Assembly: GCA_013331415.1 (NCBI GenBank)
Contig: DUGL01000057.1
Span: forward strand, 1-5,199
Length of the DNA stretch: 5,199 nucleotides
DNA from: Methanoregulaceae archaeon
GTDB lineage: Archaea; Halobacteriota; Methanomicrobia; Methanomicrobiales; Methanospirillaceae
Direction of reading: 5' to 3'
The position numbers were made by a program, and so were the translations under genes. Every line of letters begins with the position of its first letter. Within the stretch, counting starts at the first letter, position 1. Under the pieces are notes generated by a model that was given only the letters and a program-made list of their open reading frames with translations, was not told the DNA's origin and searched no databases. Shown in pieces: positions 1 through 5,199 of the stretch.

Positions 1-6
1 CCCGGT

Positions 7-1596
7 TCAGGGCTTCCGGGGCACCGTGTGTATCCGGGTCTGCGCCTGCTCCCTGACATAGTTGAGCAGGTAGTAGGGCCCCCCGACCCCACGCCCGGTC
101 GACCCGCTCGCTTTCCATCCCCCGAATGACTGGGATCCCGGCCAGGCACCGGTCGTTGCACCGCCCTGGCGGTTTGCGTAGGTGACCCCGAACTGTATGG
201 CTGAGAAGAACTGTGCGATCTCCCCTTCGTCCTCAGAGAATATCCCGGCGGTCAGCCCGTAATCGGTGGCGTTTGCCTCGCGGAGCGCCTCATCGAGTGT
301 CGTGAAGGTATCAAGGATGACAAAGGGAACGAAGAGCTCCTTTTTGACCAGGGGATGATCCCGTCTCAGGCCGGTCACAATCGTGGGCTCGACAAAGTAT
401 CCCCGGGCATAGTCTCCGTATGAGAGCCGCCTTCCACCGGTGATGATCGTACCCCCGTCCTGTTTCACCTGGTCGATTGCCTCCTCGTACGTCTGCAGGG
501 CCTTTTCCTCGATGACCGGGCTTATGTCGGTCGCCTTCTTCCGCGGGTCACCGATGACCAGTGCCCGGGTCTGTCCCGTGAGCTTGTCCATGAATTCTTT
601 CATGACCGGTTCCTGGACATACACCCGCGAGGTTGCACTGCACTTCTGGCCACTGAACCCGAATGCGGCCTTCACTACCCCTTCCACCGCTTTTCCGAGG
701 TCCGCATGGACGGTCACGATGACCGGGTTCTTGCTTCCCATCTCGGATATCACCGGTTTTGGATACGGTTGCCGTGTGGTGAAGCTGTGCTCCAGCCACA
801 TCCCGACATCCCGGGAGCCGGTGAATGCAATACCATCGATATCCGGGTGAGAGACAATGGTCTCCCCAAACACGTTGCCCGGCCCGGTGATGAACTGGAC
901 CGCCCCGGGAGGGACCCCTCCGGCAATACACGCCTCGTAGAGCTTCAGGGCTGAACAGGGTGCGGTGCTCGTTGGTTTGAGGACGACCGTATTCCCGGTG
1001 ACAAGAGCTGCCCCGGCCATACCGGCAGCAAGGGCGAGGGGAAAATTGAACGGTGATATCACCGCCCAGACGCCATAGGGACGCATCACGCTCCTGCATT
1101 CGGCTCCCGGGCTCTCGGGGCTCATCGGGACGATATATCCCCCGTTCTTCTCGTACACATCGGCATAGTACCGGATCAGGTCCACGGCCTCGCTCACCTC
1201 GGCGAGGGCCTCGTACCGGTTCTTCCCGCACTCATAGGTGACCAGGGCCGAGAGGAGGAATTTCTGGTCATCGAGACGGTCAGCAGTCTCCCTGAGGACC
1301 GCAGTGCGCTCCCTCCACGCTTTTGCGCTCCAATCCTCCAGTCCCGCTCGTCCCGCTGCTATTGCAGCACGAACATGATCGCCACCCCCTTGCTGGAACC
1401 GGCCTACAAGGATCTCCGTGTCAAACGGGCTCGTCACGGTAAATGCGGCATCAGCCCAGGTCTCCGCGCCATTGATATACAGCGGGTGGGATCTGCCGAG
1501 TTCGGAACCGATCCGGTCCACTGCACGTTCATAGGCATCGTGTATTGTCTCATCGGCAAGGAGGTCAACATAGGTCAGTTTCTTCTCCGTCGTCAT
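7..1596 (-). CDS. Aldehyde dehydrogenase, probable 1-pyrroline-5-carboxylate dehydrogenase (ALDH4/RocA-like)
   Basis: This is a complete 529-residue member of the NAD(P)-dependent aldehyde dehydrogenase superfamily. The likely reaction is oxidation of glutamate semialdehyde (from pyrroline-5-carboxylate) to glutamate in the cytoplasm. Visible motifs are the PFNFP segment with Asn184, LKP with Lys207, FTGS at 258-261 (dinucleotide fold), the general base Glu285 in SEMGSKNP, and nucleophile Cys319 in GFSGQKCSATSR. A Ser directly after the catalytic Cys, the N-terminal extension ending in HPLYING, and the segment TYECGKNRYEALAEVSEAVD (120-139) all resemble bacterial P5C dehydrogenases such as the Thermus enzyme as I remember it. 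The near-C-terminal QSFGGWKASGS segment fits the family. The ATG is well supported by GGGAGGT seven bases upstream. It is the second gene of an operon, 34 bases after the aminotransferase stop. The usual EIFGP cofactor motif reads ELFVP here. Family assignment is firm. Substrate is inferred from resemblance and neighbour; another semialdehyde is possible. Confidence 0.85.
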   Translation of the reverse strand: MTTEKKLTYVDLLADETIHDAYERAVDRIGSELGRSHPLYINGAETWADAAFTVTSPFDTEILVGRFQQGGGDHVRAAIAAGRAGLEDWSAKAWRERTAVLRETADRLDDQKFLLSALVTYECGKNRYEALAEVSEAVDLIRYYADVYEKNGGYIVPMSPESPGAECRSVMRPYGVWAVISPFNFPLALAAGMAGAALVTGNTVVLKPTSTAPCSALKLYEACIAGGVPPGAVQFITGPGNVFGETIVSHPDIDGIAFTGSRDVGMWLEHSFTTRQPYPKPVISEMGSKNPVIVTVHADLGKAVEGVVKAAFGFSGQKCSATSRVYVQEPVMKEFMDKLTGQTRALVIGDPRKKATDISPVIEEKALQTYEEAIDQVKQDGGTIITGGRRLSYGDYARGYFVEPTIVTGLRRDHPLVKKELFVPFVILDTFTTLDEALREANATDYGLTAGIFSEDEGEIAQFFSAIQFGVTYANRQGGATTGAWPGSQSFGGWKASGSTGRGVGGPYYLLNYVREQAQTRIHTVPRKP

Positions 1597-1603
1597 GCAC
1601 GAT

Positions 1604-1610
1604 ACCTCCC
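1604..1610 (-). promoter_or_regulatory. Strong Shine-Dalgarno site for the aldehyde dehydrogenase
   Basis: The minus strand reads GGGAGGT, followed by seven bases (ATCGTGC) and the ATG at 1596. It matches the core complementary to the 3' end of archaeal and bacterial 16S rRNA and fixes the start codon. It lies inside the 34-base gap between the two operon genes, so the downstream gene can be initiated independently on a shared transcript. Confidence 0.85.
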
Positions 1611-1630
1611 TTCGGTGGGACGCGGAGCCA

Positions 1631-2947
1631 TCATGCCGTCACCCTCCTGAATGCCTGATCGAGGATCCGTATACCGCAGTCGATATCCTCTTTCCGGATG
1701 ATGAGGGGCGGGCAGAACCGTATGACCGATTCTCCCGCGGGAAGGAGGGTCAGCCCGTTTTGGAAGGCCTCGTTCAGGATGGCATTGCGCTCCTGCTTTG
1801 CCGGCTCGAGGGTTGCCCGGTCACGCACCAGCTCGATGCCGATCATCAGGCCGACTCCCCGTACATCCCCGATCAGCTCGTGCTTCTCCGAAAGGGCGGC
1901 CAGGCTCTCCTTCAGGTATGCTCCCATCGCCGTGACATGGTCTCCAAACCCGGCTTCCTGCATGACCCCGAGCACCGCAATCCCTGCTGCACAGGAGACA
2001 TTGTTCCCGCCAAAGGTGCTGGCATGCGAACCCGGCGGCCAGGTCATGATTGCATCTGACGCAACCGTTACCCCAAGCGGCATACCCCCGCCGATTGCCT
2101 TTGAGAGGGTGACGATATCCGGGACGATGCCGGCATGCTCGGTGGCCAGGAACCTCCCGGTGCGGTAGCATCCTGACTGGACTTCGTCGACGATGAGGAG
2201 GATGCCATGCTCATCGCAGAGTTCCCGGAGCATTCTGAGGAAATCCGGGGGAGGCACGATGTACCCGCCTTCGCCCTGGATGGGTTCGACCACGATCGCT
2301 GCCACCTCCTCGGGTGACACTTCCGTCTGGAAGATCACCTCCCGGATGTACTGGACCACGTCGAGGTGGCAGGTCAGCGTCGAGAGGCCGAGCGGCCGGT
2401 ACGGGTTCGGGTAGGGGGCATGGATGACGGGGAGGAACGGCCCGAAGTGTTTTCGCTGGATAACCTTTGCGGCCGTCAGGCTGACCGCCCCGAACGTCCG
2501 GCCATGGAACCCCCCGTAAAAGGAGATGAAGTACTTCCGTTTCGTATGGTACCGGGCCAGCTTGAGGGCGGCCTCGATCGTCTCGGCACCCGAATTCGAG
2601 AAGTAGACGCGATCCAGGCCATCGGGGAGCATTGAGACCACGGTCTCTGCGAACTGTACGGGAATCTCGGAGCAGAAATCGAGGAACGCTCCATGGGATA
2701 ATTGTTTCACCTGGTCGCTGACCGCCCGGACGACTGCGGGGTGGTTCCATCCTACGTTCATCACCGCTATACCGGCCGAGAAGTCCAGGTACCGGTTCCC
2801 GTCAATATCCCAGATATTCATCCCTTCCGCATGGTCGATGACCAGCGGGTAGTCACGGACCATGGACTGCGATATGATCCGTGCATCGCGGTCGAGTACC
2901 GCACGTGCTCTCGGACCCGGAGGGGGTATCGTCACCAGGGGCTCCAT
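1631..2947 (-). CDS. Class III PLP aminotransferase, probable ornithine delta-aminotransferase-like
   Basis: This is a complete 438-residue fold-type I (class III, omega) aminotransferase that would move an amino group from an amine or amino acid to a 2-oxoacid. Visible features are the start region PLVIDHAEG..DGNRYLDFSAGI (34-60), the phosphate-binding SNSGAE (117-122), YGGFHGRT (144-151), EPIQGEGGY, DEVQSG with the cofactor-nitrogen Asp254, the PLP Schiff-base Lys283 in LSKAIGGGMPLG, Thr311 in STFGGN, and Arg410 in IRFCPPL. The overall pattern, notably PYPNPYRPLG and IGDVRGVGLM, resembles the Pyrococcus ornithine aminotransferase / broad-substrate amino-acid racemase group more than ArgD or GabT as I remember them. 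I chose the ATG at 2947 because an upstream in-frame ATG at 3010 would put the box A inside the gene and add unconserved residues. AAGGT seven bases upstream is a modest ribosome-binding site. It heads an operon with the P5C dehydrogenase-like gene, which supports ornithine as substrate. GABA, acetylornithine or a racemase role cannot be excluded. Confidence 0.85.
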   Translation of the reverse strand: MEPLVTIPPPGPRARAVLDRDARIISQSMVRDYPLVIDHAEGMNIWDIDGNRYLDFSAGIAVMNVGWNHPAVVRAVSDQVKQLSHGAFLDFCSEIPVQFAETVVSMLPDGLDRVYFSNSGAETIEAALKLARYHTKRKYFISFYGGFHGRTFGAVSLTAAKVIQRKHFGPFLPVIHAPYPNPYRPLGLSTLTCHLDVVQYIREVIFQTEVSPEEVAAIVVEPIQGEGGYIVPPPDFLRMLRELCDEHGILLIVDEVQSGCYRTGRFLATEHAGIVPDIVTLSKAIGGGMPLGVTVASDAIMTWPPGSHASTFGGNNVSCAAGIAVLGVMQEAGFGDHVTAMGAYLKESLAALSEKHELIGDVRGVGLMIGIELVRDRATLEPAKQERNAILNEAFQNGLTLLPAGESVIRFCPPLIIRKEDIDCGIRILDQAFRRVTA

Positions 2948-2954
2948 GGGTGGT

Positions 2955-2959
2955 ACCTT
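2955..2959 (-). promoter_or_regulatory. Possible Shine-Dalgarno site for the aminotransferase
   Basis: The minus strand reads AAGGT, then seven bases (ACCACCC) and the ATG at 2947. It is a partial match to GGAGGT at a good spacing and favours this start over the ATG at 3010. It lies only about 10-20 bases from the box A at 2969-2976. If that box is used with standard archaeal spacing, the transcript may begin at or near the ATG and lack this site, so only one of the two signals may matter. Confidence 0.4.
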
Positions 2960-2968
2960 GCACCCGGA

Positions 2969-2976
2969 TATATAAA
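2969..2976 (-). promoter_or_regulatory. Archaeal box A (TATA) for the aminotransferase operon
   Basis: Read on the minus strand the bases are TTTATATA, a full match to the archaeal TATA consensus, in an otherwise GC-rich stretch. Its centre lies about 25 bases upstream of the ATG at 2947, the usual distance from box A to the transcription start, so a leaderless or nearly leaderless mRNA is predicted. No clear purine-rich BRE is visible on either side. Because TATA elements are nearly symmetrical, it could instead serve the plus-strand gene, giving a leader of roughly 50 bases. Confidence 0.55.
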
Positions 2977-2980
2977 ACCA

Positions 2981-3007
2981 ATACCCGGGGCATTCTGGCC
3001 GGGGTAT
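2981..3007. repeat. Spaced inverted repeat in the divergent promoter region (candidate operator)
   Basis: ATACCC at 2981-2986 is matched by GGGTAT at 3002-3007, a perfect six-base inverted repeat with 15 bases between the arms. The half-sites are about 21 bases apart centre to centre, or two helical turns, so a dimeric regulator could contact one face of the DNA. The repeat sits between the two box A candidates, where a bound protein could affect both directions. Arms this short in GC-rich DNA can arise by chance. Confidence 0.3.
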
Positions 3008-3009
3008 CA

Positions 3010-3017
3010 ACTAAATA
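3010..3017 (+). promoter_or_regulatory. Candidate box A for the rubredoxin-ThDP enzyme gene
   Basis: The plus strand reads ACTAAATA, six of eight matches to TTTAAATA. Its centre is about 37 bases before the ATG at 3051, so transcription would start near 3037-3041 and give a leader of about 10-14 bases. This would make the two genes divergent, each with its own weakly overlapping promoter. It is weaker than the TTTATATA element at 2969-2976. Confidence 0.35.
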
Positions 3018-3050
3018 CTCCTGCAACCATGCTATCGTTTGGGATCACAC

Positions 3051-4826
3051 ATGGCGAGATGGAAATGCAGCGTATGCGGGTACATCTACTCCGAAGAGCA
3101 GGGTGAGCCGGCAACCAGTACCAAGCCGGGAACACGCTTCTTTGATCTTCCTGATGCCTGGAAGTGCCCGGTCTGCGGGGCGGCGAAGAGCGCATTTGCC
3201 CTGATGAAAGAAGAGGAGGTACTGCACGAAGCAGCAGAGAGCACCGTCTCTGATGCAATCATCAGGGAGCTTGCTGCATGGGGGATAACTCTCATATTCG
3301 GGCTTCCTGGCACCTCGTCACTGGGGCTCGTGGATGCGGTCCGTAAAAATTCGGAGATGCGCTACATCGTGGTCCGGCACGAGGCGAATGCGGCCATGGC
3401 AGCATCCGCCTACAACAAGCTCACCGGGAAGATAGCCGCCTGTCTCACCATCGCGGGGCCGGGGGCAACCAACCTCACCACCGGGCTCTACGATGCCAAG
3501 GAGGACGGGGCATCGGTCCTGTCCCTGAACGGCCAGGTCGAGAGCCAGTACACCGGCCCCTACGGTATCCAGGAGATTGACCAGGACGCCTTCTTCCACC
3601 CGGTATCGGTATACAATAACACCGTGTACGAGCGGAACAAAGCCATCCTCCTCCTGAACCTCGCAGTGAAGTATGCCACGCTCCACCACGGGGTCGCCCA
3701 GCTCTCGGTCCCAAACGACATCCAGAAGCAGACCCTCGATGCCGCATGCTGCCGGCGGGAGACCGTCATCACCCGGCCCCACATCGTTCCGGATGAGCGG
3801 GAGCTCGACAAGGCCGCCCTCGCTATCGACCGGGCGCACCACCCGGTCATCATCGCCGGATGGGGGTCCTACGGTGAAGGTGCGGCGATCGCCGCACTGG
3901 CTGAAAGAATCAAGGCCCCGATACTCACCACCTACCGGGCCAAAGGGATCCTTCCCGAGGATCATCCCTGGGTTGTGGGTGTCCTCGGGTCGGTGGGATC
4001 TCCCCAGGCACGGGCTCTCGCAAACGAGGCGGACCTCCTCATCACCCTTGGGGTCGGCTTCTCGAAGTTCACCAATGTCCCTACCGACAAAATACTGGTC
4101 CAGGTGGACACCAACCCGGTCAGGCTCGGAAAGGGGCAAAAGGCCATCCCGCTCTGGGGGAACTGCGCCCTCACGATTCCGAAGATCATGGCGAAGGTCA
4201 TGGGGCGGGAGGATGGGGGTGTCCGCGAGACCATTGCACGGATGAAGCGGGAATGGCAGGACCAGCTCGAGCGCGAAGCGGATGCCGAAGCGGTACCGGT
4301 CCGGCCACCCTACATCATGAAGGTACTCTCGGAGACGATCCCCGATGATGCGGTGATCACGGTGGATGTCGGGGAGAACCAGTGGTGGTTTGGCCGGAAC
4401 TTCCGGATGAAACGGCAGCGGTTTGCGATGTCAGGCTACCTTGCCACGATGGGATTCGGCTTCCCGGCAGCGATCGCGGCAAAGATCGCATACCCGGACC
4501 GGCAGGTCATCTGCATCACGGGCGACGGGGGATTCTCGCAGGCGATGTCTGATTTCGTCACCGCGGTCAAGTACGAACTCCCTATGGTCGTGGTGGTCCT
4601 GAACAACCACCAGCTCGGGATGATCCAGGTTGAACAGAGGATGGAGCATTACCCGAATTACGCAACCGATCTGCTGAACCCGGACTTTGCTGCCTATGCG
4701 GAGGCCTGCGGCGGGAAGGGGATAACCGTGCAGAAACCCGGTGAGCTGAAGGAGGCGATCGTCAGGGCGATGTCCCTGGATGTCCCGGTAATCGTGGATG
4801 TGGATACCGATCCAGGCCGGTTCTGA
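3051..4826 (+). CDS. Rubredoxin domain fused to a pyruvate oxidase / acetolactate synthase-like ThDP enzyme
   Basis: This is a complete 591-residue fusion protein. Residues 1-52 form a full rubredoxin: Cys6 and Cys9 in CSVCGY, Cys39 and Cys42 in CPVCGA, with PGTRFFDLPDAW between them, so an Fe(Cys)4 site is expected. After a short charged linker (about 53-63) come the pyrimidine domain (about 64-230) with catalytic Glu111 in VRHEANAA and GPGATNL, the central domain (about 250-385) with TTYRAKG (293-299) as in FAD-containing members, and the diphosphate domain (about 410-585) with GDG at 491-493 and NN at 518-519. Glu528 in GMIQVEQ stands where pyruvate oxidase has Glu and acetolactate synthase has Trp. 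The protein ends at DPGRF, without the long C-terminal tail of pyruvate oxidases. Predicted role: oxidative decarboxylation of pyruvate or another 2-oxoacid, with electrons passing FAD to rubredoxin. The ATG fits rubredoxin N-termini better than an upstream TTG; no clear ribosome-binding site is seen. Acetolactate synthase activity remains possible. Confidence 0.88.
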   Translation: MARWKCSVCGYIYSEEQGEPATSTKPGTRFFDLPDAWKCPVCGAAKSAFALMKEEEVLHEAAESTVSDAIIRELAAWGITLIFGLPGTSSLGLVDAVRKNSEMRYIVVRHEANAAMAASAYNKLTGKIAACLTIAGPGATNLTTGLYDAKEDGASVLSLNGQVESQYTGPYGIQEIDQDAFFHPVSVYNNTVYERNKAILLLNLAVKYATLHHGVAQLSVPNDIQKQTLDAACCRRETVITRPHIVPDERELDKAALAIDRAHHPVIIAGWGSYGEGAAIAALAERIKAPILTTYRAKGILPEDHPWVVGVLGSVGSPQARALANEADLLITLGVGFSKFTNVPTDKILVQVDTNPVRLGKGQKAIPLWGNCALTIPKIMAKVMGREDGGVRETIARMKREWQDQLEREADAEAVPVRPPYIMKVLSETIPDDAVITVDVGENQWWFGRNFRMKRQRFAMSGYLATMGFGFPAAIAAKIAYPDRQVICITGDGGFSQAMSDFVTAVKYELPMVVVVLNNHQLGMIQVEQRMEHYPNYATDLLNPDFAAYAEACGGKGITVQKPGELKEAIVRAMSLDVPVIVDVDTDPGRF

Positions 4827-4983
4827 TGGATGAAATCAGGATACATGCCAGGGTTACAGGGGTGGTCCGGAGAATATGAGGGGTATTTCCACCACGGCTA
4901 CCTCCTGAAGGATGATGGTTACGGACCGTTTCCGGGGCTGTATGCACCATCATCCCGGACGAGAGGATACGCCAATCCGGCAG

Positions 4984-4988
4984 AAAAA
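4984..4988 (-). terminator. Possible T-run terminator for the right-edge gene
   Basis: The minus strand reads GTATTTTTCTG, a run of five T about 50 bases after the stop at 5035. Short T-runs can suffice for archaeal termination. The signal is weak and unsupported by a hairpin. Confidence 0.25.
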
Positions 4989-5014
4989 TACTGGTATCTC
5001 CCTGGGACTGCCGT

Positions 5015-5030
5015 AGAGCTCAGCTCTTTT
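5015..5030 (+). terminator. Possible hairpin plus T-run terminator for the rubredoxin fusion gene
   Basis: AGAGC (5015-5019) pairs with GCTCT (5023-5027) around a three-base loop, and the last T begins a run of four T ending at 5030. It lies about 190 bases after the stop codon at 4826 and just before the convergent gene's stop. A five-base stem is short, so this is only a candidate. Confidence 0.3.
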
Positions 5031-5034
5031 CCCA

Positions 5035-5199
5035 TCATGAGGATACGGGAAGGTCGTGGCCTCCCTCCTTCACCGACTGGTTCAAAGCGGTGCACAGGAT
5101 GGATGCGGAGATCCAGGCGTACTCCTTCATGGCATCGTTGACACTCACGAATGCGGGAACGCAGAGGGTATAGGAGAGGAGCGCAAGGTAGTACTGGCG
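5035..5199 (-). CDS. C-terminal fragment of an unrecognised protein, cut by the window edge
   Basis: An open frame enters from the right edge on the minus strand and ends at TGA (5037-5035), giving 54 residues from RQYYLALLSYTLCVPAF to HDLPVSS. No start is present in the window apart from an internal Met, so it is the end of a longer gene. About 42 of 54 codons end in G or C, like the neighbouring real genes, and the composition is that of a folded helical protein: a moderately hydrophobic stretch, then NDAMKEYAWISASILCTALN with two spaced hydrophobic faces, then a polar tail. It could be a helical bundle or a membrane-associated end. I do not recognise the family and assign no function. It is convergent with the rubredoxin fusion gene across a 208-base gap. 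Confidence 0.6.
   Translation of the reverse strand, partial: RQYYLALLSYTLCVPAFVSVNDAMKEYAWISASILCTALNQSVKEGGHDLPVSS

Noticed and set aside
548..1231. A 227-codon open frame on the minus strand within the aldehyde dehydrogenase gene in another frame
   Set aside because: It is very rich in Arg, Gly and Pro, typical of an out-of-frame reading of GC-rich DNA, and it overlaps a gene with clear active-site motifs.
2948..3010. A 21-codon N-terminal extension of the aminotransferase from an upstream in-frame ATG
   Set aside because: It would be encoded across the consensus box A, has no conserved family sequence, and the ATG at 2947 has a better-placed ribosome-binding site.
3039..3050. TTG start adding four residues to the rubredoxin fusion protein
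   Set aside because: The ATG at 3051 gives MARWKCSVCGY, which matches the usual rubredoxin N-terminus. The TTG has no ribosome-binding site.
3318..4139. A 273-codon open frame on the minus strand, antisense to the rubredoxin fusion gene
   Set aside because: It lies wholly inside a gene with complete catalytic motifs. Its composition is rich in Gly, Asp, Val and Arg as expected for the mirror of GC-rich coding DNA, and no family motif is visible.
7..4826. Taurine degradation set (aminotransferase, aldehyde dehydrogenase, Xsc-type ThDP enzyme)
   Set aside because: The three enzyme classes fit on paper, but the dehydrogenase resembles P5C dehydrogenase, the ThDP enzyme resembles pyruvate oxidase rather than sulfoacetaldehyde acetyltransferase, and no sulfonate transporter or phosphotransacetylase is in the window.
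4826..4879. A 17-codon open frame whose ATG overlaps the stop of the fusion gene (TGATG); MDEIRIHARVTG looked faintly like an acylphosphatase start
   Set aside because: It stops after 17 codons, and reading on in the other frames does not recover the rest of an acylphosphatase. Probably chance; a decayed remnant cannot be shown.
4830..5141. A 103-codon open frame on the plus strand after the rubredoxin fusion gene
   Set aside because: There is no ribosome-binding site, the composition is odd (many Gly, Tyr, Pro, Arg), and its second half is antisense to the better-supported minus-strand coding end at 5035-5199.

Overview
The window reads as archaeal, GC-rich DNA, most likely from a methanogen-type euryarchaeote. 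The evidence is an archaeal box A (TTTATATA) ahead of the divergent genes, a GGGAGGT ribosome-binding site ahead of the aldehyde dehydrogenase gene, and an aminotransferase that resembles the Pyrococcus-type ornithine aminotransferase group. The lineage assignment is inference. I saw no tRNA, rRNA, CRISPR array, insertion sequence or other mobile element.

Layout: (1) 7-2947, minus strand, is a two-gene operon. A class III PLP aminotransferase (1631-2947) comes first, followed after 34 bases by an aldehyde dehydrogenase resembling 1-pyrroline-5-carboxylate dehydrogenase (7-1596). (2) 2948-3050 is a compact divergent promoter region holding a box A candidate for each direction and a spaced inverted repeat. 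(3) 3051-4826, plus strand, is one large gene coding for a complete rubredoxin domain fused to a full-length, three-domain thiamine-diphosphate enzyme of the pyruvate oxidase / acetolactate synthase group. (4) 4827-5034 is a non-coding gap between convergent genes, with weak terminator signals for both. (5) 5035-5199, minus strand, is the C-terminal end of a further gene that runs off the right edge and whose family I do not recognise.

Proposed function: the operon fits ornithine breakdown. The aminotransferase would convert ornithine to glutamate semialdehyde, which cyclises to pyrroline-5-carboxylate, and the dehydrogenase would oxidise this to glutamate with NAD(P)+. The divergent gene looks like a flavin/ThDP 2-oxoacid oxidase carrying its own one-electron acceptor, rubredoxin. 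Sequence details around the ThDP site resemble pyruvate oxidase more than acetolactate synthase. Whether the two sides form one pathway is not shown by the sequence. The shared promoter region makes joint regulation possible. The rubredoxin fusion is the most unusual item in the window.
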